From: Stereum hirsutum FP-91666 SS1 | Lineage: Eukaryota; Basidiomycota; Agaricomycetes; Russulales; Stereaceae | NCBI RefSeq assembly: GCF_000264905.1 | Contig: NW_006763142.1 | Span: 36,830-100,829 of the forward strand | DNA: 64,000 nucleotides | Direction: 5' to 3' | Part shown: one piece after another, positions 34,891 to 46,726 of the stretch | Numbering within the stretch: position 1 is the stretch's first letter | Layout: each line of letters opens with the position of its first letter | Made by a program: the position numbers and the translations under genes | The notes under the pieces: model-generated | Seen by the model: only the letters and a program-made list of their open reading frames with translations | What the model was told of the DNA's origin: nothing | Databases searched by the model: none

Positions 34891-37149
34891 CACTGTTGCA
34901 TCTGAAAGTAAACCATAATGATCAGATGATAGAAAGGGTCATTCCGACATTCTCCGAGGGGCGAATCCTCCTTTAAAATTCTCCCTCTCACCTCTAATCA
35001 AAGTCACGAAAAATGCGCTCGTACGGCCCACTTGGCGCACACACATGTGGAAAGTACGCACTGGGAGGCTGGAACGACAATAACTGGCCTGTGACCAAAG
35101 CACTCTTTCTCCGCTTCGACAGATAAGTAAGTTGCCGCCATGCATGGCGATATCAGGCTTGCACATGAACAACTGAACATGCAAGGATTACGGAGTTGAA
35201 CCGTGACTACAGAGCCCAATCCAGCACATAACTGCGAACGAGAATCTGTAGCGCCGCCAACAGGTGACGGTCTTTCTCCGTAGAAATCGTTGTAGTGGTT
35301 CGACGCGGCGTTCACAGTTCCCGCGTCCTAGTCAATCCTTCTTCACGCCATCCAAATGGATTAAAAACATCGGCAGCAGCTATCCACCTGCCGCCCGCCG
35401 GGCATTTAAACTCCATCGACGTGCACCGGTGCACCTATAGCTCACTCTCAGTGCAAGTCCACCAAGGAAGCGCAAATGGTACGCGTAAGGCCACCCATAA
35501 GACTTGCCACTCCCCAGGCTCAGGCTGCGGTTCGCACAACAACGCACGTACATCACGAAAAAGCAACTCGGCGCCCAGGCACCTCGTGGAGGTTGAGCGG
35601 ACCGGGACTCAAGCTTCCACAAACCACAACTACTCAACGCACTAGTCACCCACAGGCAGACCTTGGAAGTGAAGATAGGCGTTCAACGTGTCACAGCGCA
35701 CAGGATAACTCGGGAGTTGCAAATCATAGCGCGCCCAGAGATCGTTCAGCGCGAGCACGTCGCCATGAAGCAGGCCTCGGGACGGTCTACCTGAAATCGC
35801 AGAAGACCAGCGGTAAGAAAAGCCAGACCGACCAACGTCGTGGGGAATTCGAAAAATCAGCCAGACACAAGGATCTGGTATGCCAAAAGTAGAGTGCACC
35901 GAAATGTACCTCGAGGGCGCCAGCCATCAACATAGCGCGCCTTAGGATGCCAGGCGTTGTCTAGCAACATTATCCAGATTCACCAATCGGGAAACAAGAG
36001 AAACGACAATTCCCACAGACTATGTTATCGCACATCGCCATTAAGCAATGTGTTACCCACGGCACGCACGGCATGGTACGTCAGCCTCAAGCATGACTGA
36101 CCAGATGCAAGGAGGAAAAGCCCGATTGGCAAGGCTGGTCTGACGCCAATGCGCCACCATTGAACAGGCCGTGATAATATATAACATGAGCATGAGCACG
36201 GGAGAACGAGCAGAGACATTACGGGCCACAACTCACCGATCATCCCTACATCTCGTCTCGTCCATTCTTCATATCCACGGTCAACTTCACGTCCACGTCC
36301 ACGTCCACGTCCACGTCATGTCCACGAGCACAAGACCAAAAGTGATAAATCCAGAAACTGCAATTGCGATTTGATACCGAAGTCTGAACACTGCAGAGTA
36401 CGAACAGAAACACTCGATGGCAATGGTGAACTGAAAGAGGAAAAAAAGGAAAATCGACAATAGAGATGGTGAGGTACTGAGAACTAAGAGCAGATTGATT
36501 GACGAAAATACTATGGCGAGAGAGTAGTGACACGCGAGGGCGAGACAGGATGTATGTATGACGGTAGGAGGGTAGGATGCTACGCGGCGGGTGAGACAGT
36601 GACATGACGATGGGACAGCGGGATAGTGGTGATAAGGTGGTGTACGGCGTGATCGGTCGCGGGTGGAGCGAACTGGGTGGACAGCATGGGAGGGCGGAGA
36701 GGTACAACGACTCAATGAGGCTGGTGTTGAGCGAGAGTTCGGAGGGAACCCTGAGAATTCCACATATACGGTTTATACCAGCTCGAATGAAGATGAGGGC
36801 AGGCAAACGGTGAGAATAGGGACAGAGGGATGGAGTACGTAGGTGTGGTCATGAACGTCCGAAGGGGTAGACAACCCTTCTCCAGTGATGGGTGCGCGAG
36901 AGCCAATATTAGGTGCAGAATGAAGAGCGGAGATAACGACCATGGCCACATCAGCGGTAAACCGCGGTGAGACTGCGAGAAGGGTTGAGTATATGGGAGC
37001 GAGGGAGGCAATGACAAAGCGAGGGGATCAGTTTGTCTGTCATGGTAATGGTGGTGGCGGTAGGTGTCCGAGCTGGTAATATACATATGATGGGTGGCGA
37101 AGCGTGATGCAACCAGAAACGGTCTATGGCTGGGTCGCATACCAGTTCG
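34891..37149. other. 2.2-kb intergenic stretch with a hexamer microsatellite
   Basis: No convincing gene. The 138-codon plus-strand frame at 35476-35892 is Arg/Thr/Gln-rich without motifs, and the minus-strand frame at 35642-35899 has a short protein-like end but no continuation. Bases 36287-36317 are five copies of CACGTC or the related CCACGT phase. The part next to 37150 should be the 3' end of the Mo25 transcript. Confidence 0.4.
36287..36317. repeat. Hexanucleotide microsatellite (CGTCCA)n
   Basis: About five perfect tandem copies of a hexamer lie between a cttcac and a catgtccacg context. In either strand it would translate as VD or TW repeats, but no supported gene covers it. Confidence 0.85.
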
Positions 37150-39426
37150 CTACAGTTGCTGTATCTGCACGATGAGGAACTGCTTCTCGTCCTATACGAA
37201 ACCGAAAACAGTAAGGCGTCAGTGGACTGAATCGACCACAGGATGCAGAAACTTACGGTGAACTGCTCATCGTCCTTATCATTATGGAAGCCCTTCAAGA
37301 ACACAAGCAGCTTCTCCTTGTTCCTCCTCAATATCGCCTCAATCTGCGGCGGCTTCTTCGGGTTCGCGACGAAGACCTGTAACGAAGAAAAAATGTCAGC
37401 GTACGCGGACTTCTAGACCGCAGATAGAGAAAAAAAAAGACCCACCTTAAACACGTGAAACGCCTCAAACTGTATATTCTTGCTCTTGTCCCTCAACAAA
37501 TTCATCATCATCTTTAAATTCCCCTCATTCGCGATGTACCTCGTCATTACGCTGAAGTTCGCCCGGTCGAGAAGGATCTCGCCCAGGAGCTTGAGGGACT
37601 GTCGCTTGGTGACGTAGTTCGTGGAGAGGATGAGGGTGGTGAAGGATGCGAAGAACTAAAGGTACGAGGACGTTGATATCACAAAATGGACATCGTGGAT
37701 GAAACGAGTGAGAACGATAACATGGCGACGAAGTTAGTAGAGGAAACAGGCGTAGTGAAGCAAACCCAACTCCAGCCCATAGAAAAAGCTGGACAAATAG
37801 AGTAATAATAAAGAACACCCCTACTCACCCTATCATAATTCTTGTCCAAATACTCCGCCACCATCGGCTTATGCCTCGTCAACGTGTCCTTCAGGGACGA
37901 ATACGCGTCACACGAGATCCCGAATGTCGTCGTCTCGATATAGTGTGGATATTTGTAGAACCTGCGGTCATTGTGCGAAGGACACACGAAGGAGGGATAG
38001 AAAAGATGATATAGTTAGTTGTGTCCACATCATCTCAAGCGAAAAAAAGGAGAGAAAACGGTAATAAAAAATAACGGAGACCAGAGTAACGCCCCTGGGC
38101 AACAAACACATTGTCTCAAATAAGCCATAGAATAGAAGCTCGAAGCACAGAAGCCCATCCTGAGAACTCAGGACAGTCATCCGTCGGTGGATAAATCACA
38201 TCCGTAGCCACAAGAGGATGTCTATAACCGCAACAGAATAGATGCACTGATATTGGTGCTGATACCATAATTGCTGTGGCAGGGAAGCAGCAAAGTTATA
38301 GTCATTGATCATGGGTGTAGGTCCACATGGGTCCACGCTTACGACCCGGATCGGGATGGCGGTATGTGTGTCTCACAGCAGCGGAGATAAGGCACTGCTG
38401 ACTGCATGGAAAGTCGTTGAGAAGAGGCCCCGGAGGGTTCGACACGGATGGAGGTGACTCTTTTCTCATGACGGAGAGCACAGGTGGTAGTGAATGAATG
38501 ACCCCACATTCGAGAGTGGAGTGAGTAGCCTTCGTGGCGGCGTGGCCGGAGCGGTACGCAAGGCCGTCTGATCCTGATCGACAGCTATCGCATGATTGTC
38601 TGTATGCTCGAGGTAGAGTGTGGCGTAGCGTTGCCTCACGCCACCCACCCCAAAGCTCAATGTGACGACCAATCAACCCTCTCGGTCGACGAGAATTGAA
38701 GGACGAAAACGAACACGAGAAAGAAAGCTGATAAGGAAATGGTAGAAGAGGAACTCACTGCTCCGAGTAAAGCAAAATCTTGCACAAACTCTCATGCCTC
38801 AACATCTCCCGCAGCATCATGCCCGTATTCAAGCCGACCTCCTCGTTCTCGTACCCCGCCATCGCAGCGAAAAGCACCTCTTTCTTGCTGCTGATGTATT
38901 CCACCGTCGGCCATCTCGACCCGATCTGTCTTCTGAGGAGGTTGTTGAAGATCTGGACGGCGTCCTTGCGTGCCTCGAAGTCGAAGCGGGCGATGTGAGC
39001 GACGAGGAGGTAGAGGAGGTCTGTCGAGTAGGTTTCTTGTGCGAGTTGGGCGAGCAGTTCGGGGACGGGGTCTACTGGTAAAGGGATACGTCATCGGCAT
39101 TTAAAGATCGGGGATTGGGGGTGAGGTCGGGAAGAGAGCAGGAAGAGCGGGCGCTTGGTGAACGCGGAGATAGGGGAGGATAGGGGGCGTTGATACGTAC
39201 CGCCATCGCCGTAGAGCATGCCCTTTATCGCCTGCAGATGCTTACTGATCTCCTCGCTCGCCTACGCCGCGCAAACTATCATGAGCAAAAAGCATGATAA
39301 TGGAGAGAAGAATCGGACCTTCTTCCTCGCCTCGCCCGGAGGGGCGGACTCTAGCTTGAGGATGTTGTCCCTGAGAGCCCTGATGAGATCAGGCGGTGTC
39401 CTCTGCTTCGTCTTGAAGAAATTCAT
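37150..39426 (-). CDS. HYM1: Mo25/Hym1-like scaffold protein (CAB39 family)
   Basis: Mo25 is an armadillo-like helical repeat scaffold that activates STE20/germinal-centre kinases. In yeasts and moulds it acts in the RAM/MOR morphogenesis pathway at growth sites. The start [14 protein letters not shown] is typical. Diagnostic stretches follow: [112 protein letters not shown] (in two pieces), [11 protein letters not shown] and FLKGFHND. It ends with a short last exon IVQIQQL-stop at 37150. There are about seven exons. One intron (37962-38758) is 797 bp, far longer than any other here, yet the flanking codons join perfectly (SEQ-FYKYP). The length is normal, about 330 aa. Confidence 0.94.
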
Positions 39427-41309
39427 TGTCCTTCTGTCCTAGGCTTGTCGTGTGGGTAGGGATGGGGGTGGCGTCGAGATAGAATGGAAGAGAAGAAGCC
39501 GGGTCGTATAAGGTCGTATATACGAGGCTGGGAAAGGATGCAAGTTCCTGTGGTCGTCAAGGACGTCGTCGAGTCAAGAGCGTGCAGACGGGAGCGATGT
39601 CGATGAGGTCAACGGGTAGCACCGCAAGAGTGTAAGTCGCTCGCGGACAAGGAGACAACTCAAATGACAACTGTCGCTCTCAGCTCCGTCAGGACACACC
39701 CGGTGCAACGGCCCGGTCCCGGATTCGAACCTCCTTCCCAATCCGGCGTGGCCGCGTCCCTGCCGCCTTTCCTCCGTGCGCTCTCCTTCCGTGCCGCTCT
39801 CCCACATATCGTTCTCCTAGCGATCCCTCTTTCGTTGTCCTCTGCTTTTGTCGCGCCTACTCGTCCGGCCGGTCACCGCCTCGCGACATAGCCTGCCACT
39901 AGCTTGTATCTCATCCTCCTACTAGTGCTGACTCTGACGAGGTCTAACTTTCTTCGGTCAAAGTGACTCTCAAGCAAGGCACACCGTTCCTCTCGATGTC
40001 CTTGCACTTCCGAAGGAGCTCAGTAGCCTTGAATTTGAACTCGATGCATATGTCAGCGCCACACCAACTCTCAGTGCCCAGCTTGATGAGCCCTCACTGG
40101 GACACCCACCGCTTCCTTCGTCCATCCTTCATGTCACTCACGCGAACGGTACTATGATTCATACAGACCTCACATGAGTCGCCTAGCGCCCCCTTTGGAT
40201 CTGCATTTCCATCTCAGTCACAACGCTTTGCAGTGATACACTCCGGCATGCCTTATCTCCGCTGCCCATCAACCATGTCTGTACCAAGTACTGCCTTTTA
40301 TCCGAGGATGGTCTGAATCGATTCCCAGTCACCATGACCCATATACTCCCATATAGGAGCCTCTCCAGTATCCTGTGACTGCAATTCCCTTTACCTTGGT
40401 TCTTCGAAATCCCACAGTCGCTCAACGAAGTCCCTCCTGCACCTGATCTGACGCTTTCTGATTCACGAAAGCTTGAGATCTTGAGACCCCTCCTTATGAC
40501 GTCGTCACTCACAGTCCGAACTTCCCATCATGGAGAACAAAGCCACTGCTGATGACCTCACATGCACTGCTCCTTGGCGTTGCCTAACTCGGACTCTTCG
40601 CCGAGTTGATGCTTCCTCATTTGGTTTCTGTCATATTACCCTTTCGGTCACGTCCGAGCATTCTACGTACGAATACGGAATCGGACACCACGATCGTGTC
40701 TGTATAGCACAACGCTCAGGCCACAAAGTCACAAAGCTGAAAGTAATGGACTCTTGCGCCGATAGTTTTGATAGTTGATGTGAACCTTAGTCAATCAGGT
40801 AAATCAGTGAGGATAAATTAGCACGGATATAATTGGTCGTGTCTCCTTGCTTGACTCTCATCAAATACTGGGACATTCAATAATCAGGTCGTGTGCCTGT
40901 CGTTGTACTCAACTCACTTTCTTGCATCTATAGAATCCTGTCTAGTAGCCCCTTCGTTGCGGTCGAGCTCGACGACCCACCTTTTTCCGTTCTCTGGCCT
41001 GTCCATCTCCATCCATTCTGAGGACAACTGGCGCAGAACCGAAAGTGACTTACAAAGAGACGTCTTGCCCGTGAAACACAACGTGTAGAAGGCTAGAGAA
41101 GCCATGTTTATGCGTATACCATAGTGCATCGGCAAGAGTAATTCGGCTTGAATGTGGGTCTTATTCTTATTCGAGCGCCTCTTTCCTTCTATATAATGAC
41201 TTCAATGCCTTTCATCCCCTCAGCACATAATAGTGCTTCCCTCGATCTCTATTTTTCTCGAAGAAAAACCACCCATTTCTTCACAACATAACCCTACACC
41301 ATCTTTCAA
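39427..41309. other. 1.9-kb intergenic stretch, divergent promoters
   Basis: Lies between the Mo25 start (minus) and the first reductase start (plus). Small frames (39664-39891, 40183-40512, 40530-40778) have no motifs or splice partners. A TATA box sits at about 41189-41196, 115-120 bp before the reductase ATG. Confidence 0.45.
41189..41196 (+). promoter_or_regulatory. TATA box of the first reductase gene
   Basis: CTATATAA lies about 115 bp upstream of the ATG at 41310. A short upstream block (cggcttgaatgtgggtc, 41144-41160) is nearly repeated before the second gene, so this is a duplicated promoter. Confidence 0.55.
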
Positions 41310-43079
41310 ATGTCCACCCTCCCAGTTGCCCCCGACCCACCCACACCACTCGGTCGCTATCGTCTTCTCTCGCCAACAGCCAGCATCCGTGTCTCGCCAA
41401 TCGCACTAGGCGGGATGTCTATCGGTGACAAATGGGGCAGCTCGACGAAGGAAGGGTCTTTCAAAGTGATGGATGCATATTACGAGGAGGGAGGGAATTT
41501 TATTGATACGGCGAATGGATAGTGAGTTTCGGAGTGGCGGTCTGGTTGTTTTATGATTTCATGTTCGTTCTCATGATATTCGTGGTGGGGCACAGCCAGG
41601 ACGGAAGCTCCGAGGAGCTCATTGGGGAGTGGATGGAGCTATGCGGGAATAGGGATCAAATGGTCGTCGCTACGAAAGTAAGTCATAGCGCCCTCCCTTT
41701 TCCATCCCACCTACCCAGCGCTCAAATGAGACATATCCTATCAACTAAACATGTTTATTGTTTATAAACACGACAGTACTCCTCCCCGTGGAAACGCCAC
41801 GACCCCTCCGTGGTCCAAAAGGTCCACTACACAGGCAACGGCACGAAATCCATGCACGTCTCTGTTGATGCGTCTCTCCGCAAGTTGAGGACTAGTTATA
41901 TCGATATTTTATACGTGCATTGGTATGACTGGGATACGAGCGTGCAGGAGTTGATGGGGAGCTTGCATAATTTGGTCGTTGCCGGGAAGGTTCTTCACTT
42001 GGTGAGTGTCGTGTAATTTTTTCCTGATCAGTCAAGAACCTGAGTTCGGCTAATATCGTGTTATATTTATCTTGCCATGCGTTAGGGTATATCTGTGAGT
42101 TTTTGCCACACACTTCTCTTCTGCTACTCTGTCGGACAAATAATCAATCCATGGTAATCGTTATCATTGCATTGCACAAAGGACTCGCCAGCGTGGTTCG
42201 TTACCAAAGCGAACCAGTACGCAACCGATCACGGAAAAACACCTTTCTGCATCTATCAAGGTCAATGGAATCTCGCGCTGCGCTCATTCGAGCGCGATAT
42301 CATCCCCATGGCGCGTGCTGAAGGTACGTAGGCGATCACCGCCTGCTCATGTGCTGCACATTTCTTCCCTCAATTCTTATGCGCAAATCCACTATCTATC
42401 ATGTCAGGACTGGCACTAGCCCCCTGGGACGTCCTAGCTCGAGGCAAATTCCGCACAGAAGCAGAAGCCCAAATCCAGATCGCCGCGGGAGACAAAGGCC
42501 GTGTTGCTTTCGGGTCCGAGAAACTCGAAGCCTCGGAGGACGAAAAAAAGGTCAGCGCTGCGCTGGAGAAAGTCGCAGCTGATGTCGGAGCGGGTAGTAT
42601 TCAAGCTGGTACGCCTCTTCCCTTCCGCTCGCATACAGCATTCCTCTTCCGACCAGGTCTCCTTCCAAATCGCGATGGCTGACTCTGTTTGAATCATTAA
42701 CGATGATCGTGCACTAGTTGCCATCGCTTACCACCTCCAAAAGACACCCTACGTCTTCCCGATCATCGGAGTCAGCAAAATCGAGAAAATGCACAAAAAC
42801 ATCGAAGCGCTGCAGATCCGACTTTCCGAAGAGCAGATGACTTTCTTGGAGAGCGCACTCCCTTTCGACGTCGGGTTTCCTAACTGGCTCATTGTGAGTA
42901 TCTTTTCTCGTGACACAAAGCTTCAGATGATTAAAATCGGAGATTGACTGGCTGATGTATCACACATTTATCACACATCGACGAACGTTTAGGGCGATGG
43001 GACGAAGGAGCATGATATCATGAAAATATCGACGCGGCTTGATGTGTGGCCCAAGCCTGAGCCGATTAAGCCTGCTTGA
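41310..43079 (+). CDS. Aryl-alcohol dehydrogenase-type aldo-keto reductase, copy 1
   Basis: An NADPH-dependent aldo-keto reductase of the fungal aryl-alcohol dehydrogenase group, which reduces aromatic aldehydes during lignin-type metabolism. About eight exons. The catalytic tetrad is visible: Asp in NFIDTAN, Tyr in the next exon ([13 protein letters not shown]), Lys in VVATK and His in YVHWYDW. Other family marks are [28 protein letters not shown] split around a tiny exon, and [10 protein letters not shown], then LALAPWDVL and [12 protein letters not shown] near the cofactor 2'-phosphate site. The stop is at 43077-43079 after PIKPA. Intron positions match the tandem copy. Length about 380 aa, normal. 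Confidence 0.92.
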
Positions 43080-44235
43080 GTCAGACAGACCAACGCGAAG
43101 CAGAAACATACACAGCGCAGGATCCTGTTTTTTGAACTCTGAGAAATAAATCCAGGTTGGATTCCGCCGTCGTTATAGAATGCAATCCTTCGGCATTTGT
43201 TCTACCGAGCTCTGAACGCGCAGAGCGCAAAGGACTTTGCTTTGATTCGCTTCTGCCTGTGCAGAAAATAGGATCCGGTGCTGTGATATCGATGATCTGG
43301 AATTTACGCTGTGTGCGTTTGAAAATATAAGAAGTTGATTTTCCTTCTCAGTGACAAGTTGAAGTTGTTCGTCGGCGAGTCTAAGATGCTCATCCGACTT
43401 GTCGGCTTCTTAGCAGGTAGTCGAAGGCGATAAGATTAGATCTGATGCTCAAAGATGCGGCCAGGTGATTTCCCGATATCTTCCGCGGTTCGCCCACGAT
43501 GAAAGTCTTCCTGTCCTTGTTGCCTTACAGCACTCCTATCGCGTTCTTTCTACTCCAACCTTGGGAGGCTTTACTTTTTTCTGAAGCTTGCTTGCGCTAA
43601 CGATGAGACTTTCTTTCCGTGCACCTGTTCGAACACTACGAGGTGATCTCTGCCGTGATCTGTTCCGAGTCGACAACCTTCAATGGCACGGTCTCTTCAC
43701 TCGACCTACACGCACCCATCCATACCGCTGTTAGAGACCATTTACAGCTTTGACAACATGTTATTATAGCATCCCCATTGTGTCGGCCCGCCTTCGGCCC
43801 TCAACACTGCGCTGACAGTTCTATGTAGGTCAAGGTTTTACACGACGATCCACCCTTCTTCCGTTCATTGTGCTGCACATCTCATATCAGCTCGTGTTCT
43901 GTGGTCAGACGCACGCAGGATTCTAGGTACTATCACCTCGGTGAATCCAGAAACCACTGTTGGCGTGAATTCCACCGTCTTGTTGCCGTTCCTCGAGACC
44001 CTCACCACCAGTAGCCCAGCCTGCCGAATGCCTCGACTTGACAGTCCTGAGTGAACACCCAGCCGGCTTGGATGTGGGTCAATCAGAGCGTTCATTCTCT
44101 ATATAACAGGGAGATGTGATGACTTCTTCTCTTCACCTAGCCCACAACAGTATTCTCTATCGACTACATCATATATCCGTCTCCCGCTTCCCCCACAAAG
44201 CGTTCAATCCAAACAATCTCAACCAACAGTCAACA
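43080..44235. other. Spacer between tandem reductases
   Basis: Contains the terminator of copy 1 and the promoter of copy 2. A cggcttggatgtgggtc block (44066-44082) and a TATA box at about 44098-44104 mirror those before copy 1. No other gene is seen. Confidence 0.5.
44098..44104 (+). promoter_or_regulatory. TATA box of the second reductase gene
   Basis: TCTATATAAC lies about 135 bp upstream of the ATG at 44236 and 20-30 bp after the duplicated upstream block. The position matches the box before copy 1. Confidence 0.55.
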
Positions 44236-45964
44236 ATGTCGACCGCCATTATCCCTGGCCCCGCCTCCGATGGTCCTACCCCGCTTGGCCGCTATCGCCT
44301 TCTCTCTCCCCTCGCCAGTATCCGCGTATCGCCCCTCGCGCTCGGTGGGATGTCTATTGGCGACAAATGGGGAAACTCGACAAAGGAGGCGAGTTTCAAA
44401 GTTATGGATGCCTACTATGAGGCTGGAGGGAACTTTATCGATACGTCTAATGCATAGTAGGTCTTTATCTTGTTTTTGATGTCCATTATGATATTGACGC
44501 TGAGGTCGTGGCCATTGTCGTCGTGTGTAGCCAGGATGAGAGCTCGGAAGAGTTGATTGGGGAGTGGATGGAGCAACGTGCGAACCGCGACCAAATGGTC
44601 ATCGCTACCAAGGCAAGTTGCAACACCTCACCTTCCTTCTTTCAGTGACCGACGTGGTCCTTTTACTTATTCAATGTGACTGGTTAACTAACGATCTTGT
44701 ATTCACGTCACAGTATACTTCCCCTTGGAAAAGATACGACTCTTCCATCGCTCAGAAGGTCCACTACACCGGAAATGGCACGAAATCCCTGCACATCTCC
44801 GTCGAGGCCTCACTCCGGAAGCTGAGGACAGACTATATCGACATCCTGTATGTGCATTGGTATGACTGGGACACAGGCGTGCAGGAGTTGATGGGGAGTC
44901 TGCATCATTTGGTCGCTGCTGGGAAGGTCCTTCATTTGGTCAGTGGGACACCTGTGTTCTTCTCTCCAGGTACTACCGTGATACTCATTTGCTTTTCCCA
45001 CGTTTCGAACGTACCATAGGGTATATCCGTACGTACACCCTTCGTCGCACATCCACTACCATCATATGCCCCTCTTGCTATCGATTAACCAATTTGGGTC
45101 GAACATTATAGGACTCGCCAGCGTGGTTCGTTGCCAAAGCGAACCAGTACGCGGCCGACCACGGCAAAACCCCCTTCTGCATCTACGAAGGTCAATGGAA
45201 CCTCATGTCTCGTTCGTTCGAGCGTGATATCATCCCTATGGCTCGTGCTGAAGGTAACCCTTAATTGACCATTTCCTCCTACTCGCTGTCCTTTCGAACT
45301 CTCGACTTACCGATGCTCGTGATAGGACTCGCCCTCGCACCCTTCGACGTCCTCGCTGGAGGAAAATTGCGCACAGAAGCAGAGGCTCAAGCTCGGATCG
45401 CTGCGGGAGATAATGGCCGAGTCGCCTTCCCCAATGAGAAACTCGAGGCTTCGGAGGAAGCGAAAAAGGTCAGCGCTGCGCTGGAGAAGGTCGCGGCTGA
45501 GGTTAGTGCAAAGAGTGTACAGGCCGGTATGTCCCCACCACCTTCACCTACATACCTTTGTTGCTTATATTAGTGCTGATAAACGCATCGTAAACGACGA
45601 AACCACACCAGTGGCCATCGCCTACCATCTGCAGAAAACTCCTTACGTCTTCCCAGTCATCGGAATTCGCAGGATCGAGAACCTATACAAGAACATCGAA
45701 GCGCTTCAGATCAGTCTGTCTGCTGAGCAGATCGCATTCCTGGAGAGCGCGCTCCCATTCGATGTCGGGTTCCCGAATTGGATGATTGTGAGTCATTTCG
45801 CTGTCGCAGTCTTCCGACTAGACTCTGTATAAAAAACATTGTTAATGTGGACCGCGTTGGTGGCTGGAAAACTGTAGGGCGATGGGACGAAGGAGCATAA
45901 ACTCATCCAGATAGCGACGCCGATTCAAGCGTGGCCGAAGGCTGAGCCGATCAGGCCTCTCTGA
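44236..45964 (+). CDS. Aryl-alcohol dehydrogenase-type aldo-keto reductase, copy 2
   Basis: Tandem paralogue of the gene at 41310, with the same exon layout and roughly 80-85% similar protein by eye. The start MSTAIIPGP at 44236 aligns with MSTLPVAPD of copy 1; an in-frame upstream ATG at 44116 precedes the likely transcript leader. The catalytic Asp (NFIDTSN), Tyr (YQDESSEE), Lys (VIATK) and His (YVHWYDW) are all kept, so both copies should be active. Differences cluster at DWDTG, at NLYKNIEAL, where copy 1 has KMHKNIEAL, and at the C-terminus (PIRPL-stop at 45964). These could shift substrate preference. Confidence 0.92.
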
Positions 45965-46493
45965 GGGAGCGATATCATACAAGTCAGGAAGTCCGGCAGA
46001 GAGTTACCTTTTTCGTGTTGCCATAGATTACAACCACGTATTCCACAAAGCCGAGTATTGTTGTTTACATCGCCGAGATTCCGTATTTATTTCCACCGTT
46101 GACTCCGAGCCATTAAGCGAGGTTTAGAGGGTCAACACACTTTCAAAGTCGCGAAGGATCATGAGACATAAAGAGGTTCTAAGATTTGTGACGAAGAGCG
46201 GTCAAAGTCTGTTGCCAAGATGGTGCTCTAGCCTATCTTGTACCGTTGTCAATCGAGGGCCGTATTACTTAGTACTATCTATCGTCGGAGTCCACTGGCA
46301 GTGAATGTTGAGCGAATGTTGAGCGAATGACATCGCCTGAGACTTCGTGACTCACTTCGAGGCCCCAACAAAGAGATGGGGCAGTCGGAGTAAGTACTAG
46401 ACATCCAGTTTAATTAGTGGTGAGACTTTTTGAGCTGTTGAAACAATGCATCGGTAGAGGAAGGAGAGGAAGGAAAGGAACACACCCGTGACA
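45965..46493. other. Spacer, 3' flank of copy 2
   Basis: No gene seen. The short minus-strand frame at 46397-46591 is not supported. The region grades into the POL2 promoter. Confidence 0.4.
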
Positions 46494-46566
46494 ACGCGTT
46501 CAGAATTCTTCAGAATGTGATGTGTGACACAACGCGTTGACGTGTGACAGATCGTGACAGACGCGT
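46494..46566 (+). promoter_or_regulatory. Cluster of three MluI cell-cycle boxes
   Basis: ACGCGT occurs exactly at 46494-46499, 46532-46537 and 46561-46566, that is 233, 195 and 166 bp before the polymerase ATG. The third is the centre of a 16-bp palindrome (GACAGACGCGTCTGTC). ACGCGT is the binding site of MBF (Mbp1/Swi6-type APSES factors), which drives G1/S transcription of replication genes in fungi. Three sites in about 70 bp directly upstream of a replicative polymerase is a strong functional fit. Confidence 0.8.
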
Positions 46567-46726
46567 CTGTCACTCCTCCGCGCTCGACCACGCCCAGGTC
46601 GCGTCGACTTTCAGTCTACGCTCGCACCCGCACTTCCGACCCTCTCGTTTTCTTTTCTCTCTGGGCTTTTCCTTGTAATACCTTCCCATATACATTCTGT
46701 CAAATACTGCCATCTCTTAGCTGGAT

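Noticed and set aside
36246..37140. Overlapping minus-strand frames downstream of Mo25
   Set aside because: Several frames are open at once with Ser/Pro/His-rich products, typical of biased non-coding sequence; likely 3' flank.
38302..38676. 124-codon frame inside the Mo25 intron
   Set aside because: No recognisable motif or splice signals, and it is read from sequence removed from the Mo25 transcript.
39700..39760. tRNA B-box-like GGTTCGAATCC on the minus strand
   Set aside because: The flanking bases cannot form the T-stem, and no A-box or acceptor stem is present at the right distance.
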